Shown here: positions 32,542 through 40,130 of the stretch, one piece after another
Layout: the number at the start of each line of letters is the position of its first letter
Position numbering within the stretch: the first letter of the stretch is position 1
Assembly: GCA_024206195.1 (NCBI GenBank)
Contig: JAAGZO010000825.1
Location: forward strand, 1-64,000
Reading direction: 5' to 3'
Source: a bacterium
GTDB taxonomy: Archaea > Nanoarchaeota > Nanoarchaeia > Woesearchaeales > UBA10216
Length of the DNA: 64,000 bases
Made by a program: the position numbers and the translations under genes
Notes under the pieces: generated by a model
The model's input: only the letters and a program-made list of their open reading frames with translations
Database searches by the model: none
Told to the model about the DNA's origin: nothing

Positions 32542-32790
32542 TTAACACCCCATCCTCTTCAGTTCCTTATCGGCTTGTGCCTTCTCTTCTTCTGGGATAT
32601 TGTCAAAGTGTTCCATAAGGATATTATACCCCTCTTCAAAAGCGGGGTTCTTTGTATCTGGCTTAATCTCTCTGACCCTAACAACTAATTCATCTTTCGT
32701 CTCTGACATATCTTCAATGCAACCAATGATATTGGCGGGGTCTGTCTTCTTCTTGTCCGTGATTGTTACTCTGAATATTTGTGTTACCAT
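32542..32790 (-). CDS. hypothetical protein (82 aa)
   Basis: MVTQIFRVTITDKKKTDPAN, then strand DELVVRVREIKPD and an acidic helix (YNILMEHFDNIPEEEKAQAD). Unknown family. Confidence 0.6.
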   Translation of the reverse strand: MVTQIFRVTITDKKKTDPANIIGCIEDMSETKDELVVRVREIKPDTKNPAFEEGYNILMEHFDNIPEEEKAQADKELKRMGC

Positions 32791-32791
32791 C

Positions 32792-33004
32792 TTATTTAGC
32801 CTCTTTGATTTTGATATACTTATGTACCTTCTTCTGCTCGACTTCCCAATTTACACCCTTTAGTAACGGGAGTAAATCATTAACTTTGATACGGAATAAG
32901 TCATACTTGGTTTTGTCTTCTTTACTATCAACACAAGCCAATATGGAATTATTATCATATCCACTACCTAATGTTCTCAGTTCTGCTATCTTTATTTTTA
33001 CCAT
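32792..33004 (-). CDS. hypothetical protein (70 aa)
   Basis: MVKIKIAELRTLGSGYDNNS, ILACVDSKEDKTKYDLFRIK: two beta-hairpins with a helix (VNDLLPLLKGV). SD AGGAGG is present upstream of the next gene in the series. Unknown. Confidence 0.6.
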   Translation of the reverse strand: MVKIKIAELRTLGSGYDNNSILACVDSKEDKTKYDLFRIKVNDLLPLLKGVNWEVEQKKVHKYIKIKEAK

Positions 33005-33007
33005 CTT

Positions 33008-33115
33008 CTAGTCCTCCTTCGGGTTTATGTAGCCACCACAAAAACAGATATTGCCGTTATGGTCTGCTTCTTTGTTGTTGTACTTCTGTTTACATCTATT
33101 ACATATGTTTGTCAT
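33008..33115 (-). CDS. zinc-ribbon miniprotein (35 aa)
   Basis: MTNICNRCKQKYNNKEADHN and GNICFCGGYINPKED: C-x2-C and C-x-C with a His between. Start at the second ATG of ATGATG overlapping the previous stop. Confidence 0.6.
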   Translation of the reverse strand: MTNICNRCKQKYNNKEADHNGNICFCGGYINPKED

Positions 33116-33468
33116 CATGCCCACTCCCTGTCGCCGTCTGCATTTTCTATTACTTCGGGTTCTTCTTCTGCAATCTGAAACCAAACTCTCAACTTCTGAG
33201 CTGTCTCTTTCTTGCTCTGGTCTTTTGTTGTCCCATCTTTGTCTAAGTCATCACATACTGAATGCTCTAAGTTACAACCCACTATGTAATCATATAGGGC
33301 ATCTTCCATTGCTTTAGTTATCGTCATCTTGTTTTCTTCTTCATATTTCAATGCTTTATCTGAAAACTCTCTTAATTTCTTTAAGACTTCTTCTTCTGAA
33401 TAATCTTTATTGATTGCGTTATCGCCAAAAGCTAGTTCAAATACTTCTTCTTTGAAATTCATAGTCAT
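33115..33468 (-). CDS. hypothetical helical protein (117 aa)
   Basis: FELAFGDNAINKDYSEEEVL, KKLREFSDKALKYEEENKMT and a Cys pair (GCNLEHSVCDDLD). The second Met (33462) may be the true start. Ends EWA overlapping the ribbon miniprotein. Confidence 0.6.
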   Translation of the reverse strand: MTMNFKEEVFELAFGDNAINKDYSEEEVLKKLREFSDKALKYEEENKMTITKAMEDALYDYIVGCNLEHSVCDDLDKDGTTKDQSKKETAQKLRVWFQIAEEEPEVIENADGDREWA

Positions 33469-33614
33469 TTTCTTTTCTCCTGTCCATCCTTGATACAGCT
33501 CTCGGATAGTCTGATTTCTTTCTCAACAATAGCCTGAAGCTTGTCTAACTCTGGCCTTGTTGCGTTGTTTACTATCTTTTCAAAAGTTTCTAGTTCTATA
33601 TCTGCTAGTGTCAT
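33465..33614 (-). CDS. small helical protein (49 aa)
   Basis: MTLADIELETFEKIVNNATR then PELDKLQAIVEKEIRLSESC: two amphipathic helices. The stop overlaps the next start by 4 nt. Confidence 0.6.
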   Translation of the reverse strand: MTLADIELETFEKIVNNATRPELDKLQAIVEKEIRLSESCIKDGQEKRK

Positions 33615-33615
33615 C

Positions 33616-33807
33616 TTATTGTACCTCTCCACCGCACTCTAAACATAATGTCTGTGCTTCGCCTGTCTCTGGTTCTGTAAGGTCTATGCTATGCTCATCT
33701 TCGCAATTACATACTCCTTTGAAACATGATAGCTTCTGTAAGACCTTCCAAATCTTCTCTTCTATCTTGCTGTATTCTGTGATTAGTTTATTCAGTTCTG
33801 GTTTCAT
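33616..33807 (-). CDS. zinc-binding protein, paralogue of 34275-34469
   Basis: 63 residues: an N-terminal helix (LNKLITEYSKIEEKIWKVLQ), then VCNCEDEHSIDLTE and TLCLECGGEVQ. The same N-C-x-C-x-(D/E)-D-x-x-I ... C-x-E-C-G-G pattern occurs 500 nt upstream, so a duplicated zinc-ribbon family. Confidence 0.65.
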   Translation of the reverse strand: MKPELNKLITEYSKIEEKIWKVLQKLSCFKGVCNCEDEHSIDLTEPETGEAQTLCLECGGEVQ

Positions 33808-34003
33808 CTTCGGTGTCCTCCTCTTCTGGTTTGTCCATCTCTCGGTTGTCTTCTTCTAGAGTAATAACTTCAATGATAGTCTCATTATCTGGGCATAGCC
33901 ATTGTGTTATTTCATCTCCATTACTGAGCCGTGATTCACTACCTTTGTAAGTGAAACCCGCTGTCTCTAGAGCCTTCTCAACATCTCGGTTCATCGTTCT
34001 CAA
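33788..34003 (-). CDS. hypothetical protein (71 aa)
   Basis: MNRDVEKALETAGFTYKGSE, ITQWLCPDNETIIEVITLEE, then an acidic tail. Alpha/beta; could be a toxin-antitoxin-like or binding module but not assignable. Confidence 0.55.
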   Translation of the reverse strand: MRTMNRDVEKALETAGFTYKGSESRLSNGDEITQWLCPDNETIIEVITLEEDNREMDKPEEEDTEDETRTE

Positions 34004-34278
34004 TCCTCCTCTTCTGGGTCGTATGGGTCATCTTCTTGATTCCAACTGAAACATTCATCATCATTACAGACATACTCCATGTAATTGATTTCAGTAGCGA
34101 CCTTCTTTAGCTCTGTCCAATCGCTTATGTTCCCTTCGAAGATTATCTCTAGATATCCTTCTTCGTCTGTCTCTATCTCAAAACATTCTGTAATATGTTT
34201 CTTGAATATCTCTATGACCTTCTCTTTATTCTCTGGCTCAAAATCTATGTTGAGCTTCTGTAAATAGTGTCTGCTCAT
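34000..34278 (-). CDS. hypothetical protein (92 aa)
   Basis: Start at 34278 overlaps the upstream stop (ATGA). HYLQKLNIDFEPENKEKVIE and YLEIIFEGNISDWTELKKVA form a ferredoxin-like pattern; acidic end. Unknown. Confidence 0.6.
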   Translation of the reverse strand: MSRHYLQKLNIDFEPENKEKVIEIFKKHITECFEIETDEEGYLEIIFEGNISDWTELKKVATEINYMEYVCNDDECFSWNQEDDPYDPEEED

Positions 34279-34469
34279 TTTACGCCCCCACATTCTGTGC
34301 AAAAGGTTTGTATCTCTGTCCAATTCCCGTAATGTAACATCTCTATTGTGTCATCTCCGCTACAATTACACTCTTGCCCGTAGTTTTCCAACTTCATAAG
34401 AGCCTCTTCTAGTTCCTTCTCGGCTTTATTGAAATTGTCTACTGCTTTCTCTATTGCTTTGTCTGTCAT
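34275..34469 (-). CDS. zinc-binding protein, paralogue of 33616-33807
   Basis: 64 residues: helix KAVDNFNKAEKELEEALMKL, then ECNCSGDDTIEMLH and TFCTECGGVK. The four cysteines match those of the downstream paralogue in order and spacing. Confidence 0.65.
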   Translation of the reverse strand: MTDKAIEKAVDNFNKAEKELEEALMKLENYGQECNCSGDDTIEMLHYGNWTEIQTFCTECGGVK

Positions 34470-34545
34470 CTTCTATTCTCTCCTGCGTCTAACTCTCCAG
34501 AGCTGACACTATTCGCCCTTTACTTTGTATCTGTAAGGGTCTGGT

Positions 34546-34791
34546 CTATCCGCCTAACAGTTTACCCGCAAGAGTAATATGTTTAGCTTTAAGCAAAGCT
34601 TTCTTCAATGATTCTCTGCCTTCGTCTGTATCTTCTATTGTCTGGTACTTGCCATCCAAATAGAGCCACTTGCCTTTTGTTGTAACCTCTTCTATGGTTC
34701 TGGTTACTGCTTCTTCAATCGGTAAGTCTAATGTTTGTCTGCCTGAAGTGGCAAACTCAATGTCCAATGTTACTTTCTTTTCTTCTGTCAT
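34546..34791 (-). CDS. candidate ubiquitin-like modifier ending in Gly-Gly
   Basis: The 81-residue product opens with a beta-hairpin (KVTLDIEFATSGRQTLDLP), then a helix (IEEAVTRTIEEVTTKG) and short strands (WLYLDGKYQTIED), the order of a beta-grasp fold, and stops exactly after KHITLAGKLLGG. A C-terminal di-glycine is the hallmark of ubiquitin-like proteins that are adenylated by E1/ThiF enzymes, and such an enzyme is encoded 12 nt downstream. Size and order recall the small Ubl of PRTRC and Bil-type gene sets, but there is no clear sequence identity to them. SD GGAGG is present for the next gene. Confidence 0.6.
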   Translation of the reverse strand: MTEEKKVTLDIEFATSGRQTLDLPIEEAVTRTIEEVTTKGKWLYLDGKYQTIEDTDEGRESLKKALLKAKHITLAGKLLGG

Positions 34792-34803
34792 CTTCTTTTC
34801 CTC

Positions 34804-35394
34804 CTAGATTCTCATTATAAATTGGTCTGGGTTCTTTTCTTTTCGTAGCCAATTTAATACTAATTGACTGCCCATTGTTGCGATTACTAGATTGCCGTTC
34901 TGGATTATGTCATTTTTCAGTTCATATTCCAACTGACAGCTTGAGCCTTTATCTCCCTTGTCAAAGCTTAGTGTACTCAATAGCTCTCCTTCGTCCATCT
35001 CTCTTGTGAAAAATGCTACTGCTCGACCTTCGGCTCTCAAATCAATAAAGTAAGTTCTGGTATTGTAGCAATAATCAAAGACCATTTTACGGGTCTTTGC
35101 ATTATCTACTGCTACAATAATTAAGTCATAACCATTAAGTTCCTTGCCGTCTTTGATTCTGGTTCGTAATCGATTAAAGCTGTATCTTTTTGCAATCACA
35201 TCTACCTTTTTCTTAAAGACATCATCAACAATAAAGTTCTGATACTTTATGTTTTTGGTCTCTACTTCGTCATCATCGGCTATTGTGATATCAACATTGT
35301 CTAAGTCTATCTGGTTGTTGAGTATCAATCTATTAAGCTCTCTTGATAGAAAGCTACCGATACCGCCCACTCCGATTATTAAGATTTTCTTCAC
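34804..35394 (-). CDS. ThiF/E1-like adenylyltransferase
   Basis: The 196-residue protein has the Rossmann ATP site KILIIGVGGIGSFLSREL, an acidic strand end with TIADDDEVETKNIKYQNF, a Lys after the linker (FKKKVDVIAKR), and YDLIIVAVDNAKTRKMV, which carries the catalytic Asp of E1 enzymes. Near the C-terminus, GSSCQLEYELKNDIIQNGNL has the single Cys expected for thioester or acyl transfer; PRTRC-type ThiF proteins have a similar S-C-x-L region. It would activate the C-terminus of a Ubl, most simply the neighbour at 34546. It overlaps the 627-residue gene by ATGA. Confidence 0.85.
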   Translation of the reverse strand: MKKILIIGVGGIGSFLSRELNRLILNNQIDLDNVDITIADDDEVETKNIKYQNFIVDDVFKKKVDVIAKRYSFNRLRTRIKDGKELNGYDLIIVAVDNAKTRKMVFDYCYNTRTYFIDLRAEGRAVAFFTREMDEGELLSTLSFDKGDKGSSCQLEYELKNDIIQNGNLVIATMGSQLVLNWLRKEKNPDQFIMRI

Positions 35395-37274
35395 TCTTCG
35401 TCACCTTCGTTTAGAGTAAAGACTTCTTTTGCAACAAAGCTATCGTTGGCTAAGGCATACATCCTATTAACCAATTTGTCTGTATTGAAAGAAGAGCCTA
35501 AGTCCTTGTCGATTACGCATATGTAACGCATAGTCTTATGGTCGTATATGTTCAAATCATCAGTCAATAGGTACTTCTTACCGCTAGACCCTTTAATGAT
35601 ATAGCCACTATGCCCGTCTTTCTCTCCTGTCTTTACTTTGAGTACTTTGATAGCCTCCTTTAGGAATTTAGCGGATTCTTTCTCTGCCCTCTTATATTCC
35701 TGTAAACCATCTTCAAAGATTACTATAATCTGTTCATCCATGAAGTCTGGAAATACCGCCTTTAGGGTATCGCATACCTTATGAAAGTCTATACTCTCGC
35801 TTCGATATCCACGCTTCCCGATTGTGCTTATATGAATAAGCTTTTGTGTCTGTGAGATTCTAAATTCGTTATCTCCAACAGCTAAGACATTCCTATTTTT
35901 GTCTCTTCTAACCTTCAGTCTCAAAAACTGATTCGGATTCTTCGGGCTGTCCCTGTCTGAATACTCTATCTTTAATCCATTATTCAATACATCATGGATT
36001 TTGAGATTACACTTTGATACTCTCTTCAATAGCTTGTTGTATTCTTCGGCATTGTCAAAACAGATTGCTCTTGATATCATCTCTACAACATCATCTTTAT
36101 TGATTCTGAAGTCGTTGATATACCAAAAGGTCTCTTTCTTAATCACTATCGGGACGCTTCCTAATTTCCCGTCAAAACTATATCCCGCCAAAGATTTACA
36201 AAAGTCTTCATAAATCTCATTGAAATCTAATTTCTCAGGGTCTTTATGTGCTACATTGTGATTGATAAACCTCTGAAAACTATGGTCTCTTCCATAATCA
36301 CTGGTTTGCCACTCTCCGATTGTGCCACTAATCTCTTGCTCTTGATAGCTAATACATCCATCCTTAAATGTAATGCCGTTGAGCTTTACGGGTTTGGTAC
36401 TGCAATCTTCTAATTTGCTTCGTGCCATCGTTCTAACCTTTTCCCGCAACTCTCTATCTTTCTTCTCTTTCTCAATCTGGAGATTGTACTTTACTTTTAT
36501 CTTGTTGTATTCTTCTGGTCTAACAACATGGAAAGTATGTCTATCTCCATTTCCACACTTACTGAGAATATCCCCGTCTGGCTTTTCTATGTCTAAAATA
36601 TACATCTTATAATAGAATAAACGCCCTTCGTCTATGTAGTTATATTCTTTTGCTGTGTGCTTGAAAGTCCTTATGCTGTGTTCACTTGAGCCTGACCCCA
36701 CTAGACTAAATCTATGGTTCTTATGCTCAAAGACCTTTAAGATTTTCTTAATGCCGTATCCAACATCATAATCTTTCTCTGTGAATTTCGGCATTGTCTG
36801 GTCAAAGACCTTAAAGATAAGCTCTAATTCATCTTCCGACAAATCCTTTAATTTGTCTCGGCTTCGATATCCATATCTACCCTCTACTTTGCCGTTCATC
36901 ATGTTATCCTTGCATTGTTCTTTAAACGCTTTCATGCTCGGCACTTTTGCTTTTAAACCTATATTGAATAAATCAATAGCTTCAGATATAAACTCCGCTT
37001 CTTCTTTTGAGATTGTGAAGGATATCATAACATCATTGATATAGAAAGCGGGGAATTTAGCAATTCCTTTTTTTCTAGTTCTGATTATGCTCTTTTCTGA
37101 TTGAGTATAGCTCCTGTCATGGTCTACACCATATACAAAGCCTTTCTTTCTGAATAGATAGACATTCCCCTCTTCAAAATCCTTTTGTTGCTCTTCTTCT
37201 AAAGCTTTAATATCTGCTTCAGATAGTCCATACTTATATATGGCATTTTTAATTTTCAGTTCTGATAAATCCAT
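35391..37274 (-). CDS. large unknown protein coupled to ThiF
   Basis: This 627-residue protein matches no family I can name. Two segments look duplicated: FPAFYINDVMISFTISKEEA (about 74-93) and TFWYINDFRINKDDVVEMIS (about 375-395), each followed by a helical stretch, suggesting a repeated domain. Central Cys/His residues (ILSKCGNGDRHTFHVV) might be metal or active site. No E2 (HPN-C) or JAB (H-x-H-x10-D) signature was found. Translational coupling to the E1-like gene suggests the two proteins act together. Confidence 0.65.
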   Translation of the reverse strand: MDLSELKIKNAIYKYGLSEADIKALEEEQQKDFEEGNVYLFRKKGFVYGVDHDRSYTQSEKSIIRTRKKGIAKFPAFYINDVMISFTISKEEAEFISEAIDLFNIGLKAKVPSMKAFKEQCKDNMMNGKVEGRYGYRSRDKLKDLSEDELELIFKVFDQTMPKFTEKDYDVGYGIKKILKVFEHKNHRFSLVGSGSSEHSIRTFKHTAKEYNYIDEGRLFYYKMYILDIEKPDGDILSKCGNGDRHTFHVVRPEEYNKIKVKYNLQIEKEKKDRELREKVRTMARSKLEDCSTKPVKLNGITFKDGCISYQEQEISGTIGEWQTSDYGRDHSFQRFINHNVAHKDPEKLDFNEIYEDFCKSLAGYSFDGKLGSVPIVIKKETFWYINDFRINKDDVVEMISRAICFDNAEEYNKLLKRVSKCNLKIHDVLNNGLKIEYSDRDSPKNPNQFLRLKVRRDKNRNVLAVGDNEFRISQTQKLIHISTIGKRGYRSESIDFHKVCDTLKAVFPDFMDEQIIVIFEDGLQEYKRAEKESAKFLKEAIKVLKVKTGEKDGHSGYIIKGSSGKKYLLTDDLNIYDHKTMRYICVIDKDLGSSFNTDKLVNRMYALANDSFVAKEVFTLNEGDEE

Positions 37275-37278
37275 TTTC

Positions 37279-37416
37279 TTATGCTCCTATGGTTTTAAGC
37301 CCCATAACGGCTATGTTTGTCTCTTCGTTGATTCTCTTTCTAATGTGTTCCATGCCCTTAGCAAACGGATTACACCATTTATAAGCGGGGCTGTCTACTA
37401 TTGCTATGTATGTCAT
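37279..37416 (-). CDS. small hypothetical protein (45 aa)
   Basis: MTYIAIVDSPAYKWCNPFAK, then EHIRKRINEETNIAVMGLKT. Strand-helix-strand. Lies between the zinc-ribbon gene 37419 and the large protein, 2-4 nt from each. Confidence 0.6.
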   Translation of the reverse strand: MTYIAIVDSPAYKWCNPFAKGMEHIRKRINEETNIAVMGLKTIGA

Positions 37417-37418
37417 CT

Positions 37419-37844
37419 TTACGCCTCCTTCACCATGCCACAATTACGGCATTGATTGTCATATACTACCTTCTCTTTACATTGATTGCATAACTCCCCG
37501 TTTACATCTTTGGGTTTCTCTTCTGTTAATCCTAATTTTGTATATAGCTCTGTGTGGTCTATGGTGTCATCTTCGGCATTGACTAAGCAATCTAAAGCCC
37601 GTCTCAATGTTATTTTATCCTTCTTTGATAGTTCGGTATGCTTTACATCTACCGGTGTCTCTTCTGTATTGTCTTTGAGTTCGTTATCTGATTTTGTCCT
37701 TTCAAATTGAGCCTTGTCTATCTCTATGGCCTTAGTACTTCCATCCGGAAAACCTAACCGCATATGGTATCTATATGTCTCAGCATTAAAGCCGTTTCTC
37801 CATTTCTCTAATACAATTATTCTTTCTTGTCTCATGTTTTTCAT
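37419..37844 (-). CDS. protein with C-terminal zinc ribbon
   Basis: 141 residues: a basic N-terminal beta region (ERIIVLEKWRNGFNAETYRY), a linker, a helical part (TLRRALDCLVNAEDD) and a C-terminal ribbon LCNQCKEKVVYDNQCRNCG. It is the first gene of the ThiF operon, which starts from the TATA element at about 37935. Confidence 0.65.
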   Translation of the reverse strand: MKNMRQERIIVLEKWRNGFNAETYRYHMRLGFPDGSTKAIEIDKAQFERTKSDNELKDNTEETPVDVKHTELSKKDKITLRRALDCLVNAEDDTIDHTELYTKLGLTEEKPKDVNGELCNQCKEKVVYDNQCRNCGMVKEA

Positions 37845-37894
37845 CTCCTTGTTTTAGCCTGTCGGCTGTTGTATCGTATCACACCTTTTAGGGT

Positions 37895-37950
37895 CTGATA
37901 TCTGTAAGCCCCTATATATTAGGGAAAACCATTAAATTTATAAATGGTTG
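37895..37950 (-). promoter_or_regulatory. promoter with TATA-centred dyad
   Basis: The minus strand reads CCATTTATAAATTTAATGG (37930-37948), a TATA box embedded in 5-bp inverted arms. A small hairpin, CCCTAATATATAGGG (37910-37924 region), follows downstream. The leader to the ATG at 37844 is about 60 nt. Confidence 0.6.
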
Positions 37951-37969
37951 TTTTCATACGAAAGGGCTA

Positions 37970-38152
37970 TTAACTGCAATTATTATGTCTTTTTGCGTAA
38001 CAATCGCAACATATTTCTTTTTCGTGTTTATCACAATAACATATACATGAATCGCATACATTATCAAAAGAGATATTACATTCTGTGCATTCGTTCCCTT
38101 TGATTCTTTCTATTTCGTCAAAATTTGATTGGCATATTTCACATCTTGTCAT
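37970..38152 (-). CDS. cross-brace-like zinc protein (60 aa)
   Basis: Eleven cysteines and two or three His in 60 residues: TRCEICQSNFDE, GNECTECNISF, VCDSCICYCDKHEKEICCDC. The repeating C-x2-C units resemble B-box/RING or LIM-type double-zinc modules. Given the Ubl/E1-like genes downstream, a ligase-like role is tempting but unproven. Confidence 0.65.
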   Translation of the reverse strand: MTRCEICQSNFDEIERIKGNECTECNISFDNVCDSCICYCDKHEKEICCDCYAKRHNNCS

Positions 38153-38164
38153 GCTCTCATCTCC

Positions 38165-38257
38165 TTATTGTGGGGTCGGAAATCCCGCCCCTTCAGTCAT
38201 AAATAACCCATAGTTATACATGACCTTATCCTTGTTATTTCTAAAGTATTGATTCAT
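38165..38257 (-). CDS. miniprotein (30 aa)
   Basis: MNQYFRNNKDKVMYNYGLFM then TEGAGFPTPQ. ATGA overlap with the previous gene; little else to go on. Confidence 0.4.
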   Translation of the reverse strand: MNQYFRNNKDKVMYNYGLFMTEGAGFPTPQ

Positions 38258-38382
38258 CTTGAAGCCCCCATAAGTTTTATGGTCATCTTCATAACTATAT
38301 CTTCTCTGATTGTCAAATGCCCTAACTTCTTAGTGAGTTCGGGTTTTATTCTTGCTTCTGCTATCGGGTTGCCATCTTCCAT
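38254..38382 (-). CDS. small AbrB-/antitoxin-like protein (42 aa)
   Basis: MEDGNPIAEARIKPELTKKL, then HLTIREDIVMKMTIKLMGA. A helix flanked by strands. Stop overlaps the next ATG. Function unknown. Confidence 0.5.
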   Translation of the reverse strand: MEDGNPIAEARIKPELTKKLGHLTIREDIVMKMTIKLMGASR

Positions 38383-38634
38383 TTAAGCCACTTCCTTTAG
38401 TATCTCTTCTGGTTTGTCTGTGAAGGTGTCCTTCAATGCTGTCTCTAGTCTTGATTCAATAATGTTTAAATCATTCTCGCATTGTGCAATCCCTTTATAG
38501 TCGCTGTGGTTTGCCGTATTTCCTAAATACGCCATATGTTGCTTTTTCATGCTGTATAAACCGCTTACATATTGTATATAGTCCTGTTCCATTTTTTTAA
38601 TCTCCGTTGTTGCTTCTCTTCGGAAGGCAATCAA
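38383..38634 (-). CDS. helical protein (83 aa)
   Basis: TEIKKMEQDYIQYVSGLYSM and CENDLNIIESRLETALKDTF form amphipathic helices with heptad character. No family recognised. Confidence 0.6.
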   Translation of the reverse strand: MIAFRREATTEIKKMEQDYIQYVSGLYSMKKQHMAYLGNTANHSDYKGIAQCENDLNIIESRLETALKDTFTDKPEEILKEVA

Positions 38635-38638
38635 CTTT

Positions 38639-38941
38639 TTATTCTTCTTTCTCTAGTTCTGCTATCTCTTCTTTTAGCTCTGTTATTTCGTCGCTTAGTT
38701 CTGATAGTTCGCTATCTGCCCAATCATTATAACCGCATCTATACGCTGTCGGGTCACAATTCTTTAAGACATCGGAAGGGTCAAAGGTAAGAGAGCCTAT
38801 TTTAATCTCTTCGCTTGTATCGTCTAACATTTCGTCATATTCATCTTCGCAATTATGACCCTCTAAGTCGCTGTGTCTCTCTTCTTTCTCTCGAAGTTCC
38901 TCTTCTTTCTCTTCAATCTCTTCTCTGTTTGGGTCTATCAT
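38639..38941 (-). CDS. acidic coiled-coil protein
   Basis: 100 residues with Glu-rich coiled coils at both ends (EEIEEKEEELREKEERHSDL; ELSELSDEITELKEEIAELE) and a central block with Cys (KNCDPTAYRCGYND). Overlaps the upstream gene by 4 nt. Confidence 0.6.
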   Translation of the reverse strand: MIDPNREEIEEKEEELREKEERHSDLEGHNCEDEYDEMLDDTSEEIKIGSLTFDPSDVLKNCDPTAYRCGYNDWADSELSELSDEITELKEEIAELEKEE

Positions 38942-39429
38942 TGTTTTGCCTCCATAAATGGCTTATCCCATTTACCTAATTGAATATGTAAGTAGTAATT
39001 AACATCAAAATAATCACTTTGCGGGTCGCTGTTATCGTAGTTATACTCTCTTGATATCTCGACCATACGCCTTAAAGCCTTATGCCCCGCTTCAGTCAAA
39101 AATACACCATTACACCATTTATTAGTGTCGTATTCGTCACATAGGGAGTAATTATTTAACTGATGATATTCCCCGCTTTGCATTTTCTTTAAAGCGTCTG
39201 GCTCTCTGTGGCTCATCTCTTCATAAAACCGCTTTGCTTCTGGGGTTATCTCTTCGGGTTTCTTCTTCATAATTATAGGGGATTCCATGACTGATATTGT
39301 AATGCTACTGCCCCCGCTGTAGCTCTCTTTAGTTACTGATATCTTATAGTCCTTAAATTCCTCTTTAAATCGCTTTCTTATTGCTTGTGCGATTTCCTTA
39401 GTGGATAGGTCTTTAAATTCTGGTTTCAT
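38938..39429 (-). CDS. LPD29-like protein
   Basis: 163 residues. The N-terminal part, STKEIAQAIRKRFKEEFKDY followed by ISVTKESYSGGSSITISV, matches the 'large polyvalent protein-associated domain 29' pattern (helix, strand, Y-S-G-G-S-S-I). The remainder contains DEYDTNKWCNGVFLTEAGH. LPD domains occur in phage and plasmid effector proteins and as stand-alone early genes; molecular function is not known. Confidence 0.7.
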   Translation of the reverse strand: MKPEFKDLSTKEIAQAIRKRFKEEFKDYKISVTKESYSGGSSITISVMESPIIMKKKPEEITPEAKRFYEEMSHREPDALKKMQSGEYHQLNNYSLCDEYDTNKWCNGVFLTEAGHKALRRMVEISREYNYDNSDPQSDYFDVNYYLHIQLGKWDKPFMEAKQ

Positions 39430-39719
39430 CGTGAAGCCTCCTTTATTGGGCTTATGTCATGCCCATCATCATAATTATATGTCTCTTCTTTCTCTGTTGT
39501 TTTTTCCTCTTCTTTAAATGCCTTATCTGGTCTGAAGTCAAAAACTAATTTATCTTTTCTCTTCTCAGCTTGTCTTACCATATCGGCAATTACGCAAACC
39601 TTTTTTAACTCCTTTATGGCATGGTCTTTATTCTTCATGTTTACCAATGCGGGGAGTAATTGACACCATGTAGGTTCTGTGTCTATGGTCTCGCTTGATA
39701 GTATCTTTTTATCTGTCAT
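39426..39719 (-). CDS. hypothetical protein (97 aa)
   Basis: From the ATG at 39719: MTDKKILSSETIDTEPTWCQ, LLPALVNMKNKDHAIKELKK, then a charged tail. The L-P-A-L-V-N and helix pattern resembles small phage proteins with the same length. Function unknown. Confidence 0.6.
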   Translation of the reverse strand: MTDKKILSSETIDTEPTWCQLLPALVNMKNKDHAIKELKKVCVIADMVRQAEKRKDKLVFDFRPDKAFKEEEKTTEKEETYNYDDGHDISPIKEASR

Positions 39720-39867
39720 TTTCTGGCTCTCCATAAGTTAGTGTAAACTTATTAAATCCTGTTTGCTGTGTGCTGATTAGCATAAGCCCCTTATTCTCTA
39801 AGGTCGCCTTTTGCTTCTCGGCTTTCTCTGTGGGCTTGTTATAGTCTATCTGTATTGATTCCGTCAT
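39709..39867 (-). CDS. small hypothetical protein (52 aa)
   Basis: MTESIQIDYNKPTEKAEKQK, then GLMLISTQQTGFNKFTLTYG. Helix plus beta-hairpin; overlaps the next start by 11 nt and the previous stop by 4 nt. Confidence 0.55.
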   Translation of the reverse strand: MTESIQIDYNKPTEKAEKQKATLENKGLMLISTQQTGFNKFTLTYGEPENDR

Positions 39868-40055
39868 TTTTTCGCCTCGCTTGATTCTTTATATATGTAT
39901 GAAAAAGCTGTATTTATTGGGTGTAGTGGAGTAGAGCCGTTTAATGCTCTATCGGGGTATTTGTAGATAGTCCCCGCCATACTTAAAGCCCACTCCTTGC
40001 TTACTTCGGTCTTTTCGCCGTTGGCTTTATCTACCCTTATATATTTGTCTTTCAT
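39864..40055 (-). CDS. small hypothetical protein (63 aa)
   Basis: MKDKYIRVDKANGEKTEVSK, EWALSMAGTIYKYPDRALNG. Short leader with GGAG. Unknown. Confidence 0.55.
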   Translation of the reverse strand: MKDKYIRVDKANGEKTEVSKEWALSMAGTIYKYPDRALNGSTPLHPINTAFSYIYKESSEAKK

Positions 40056-40105
40056 TGTCTTTATATCTCCTTTAATGTCGATAGTACGCCCCTTATAGGC
40101 GTATA

Positions 40106-40130
40106 GTACGGGATAAAAGCCTTTTATTTT
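40106..40130 (-). terminator. hairpin after the 40131-40556 gene
   Basis: Minus-strand AGCCT, A/T loop, AGGCT followed by TTTAT, immediately after the stop. A second dyad, GTACGCC/GGCGTAT with outer repeats, lies at 40082-40112. May attenuate transcription into the downstream genes. Confidence 0.5.

Noticed and set aside
35391..37274. E2-like or JAB-like reading of the large ThiF partner
   Set aside because: No H-P-N/Cys or H-x-H-x10-D motif is visible; calling it either would be unsupported.
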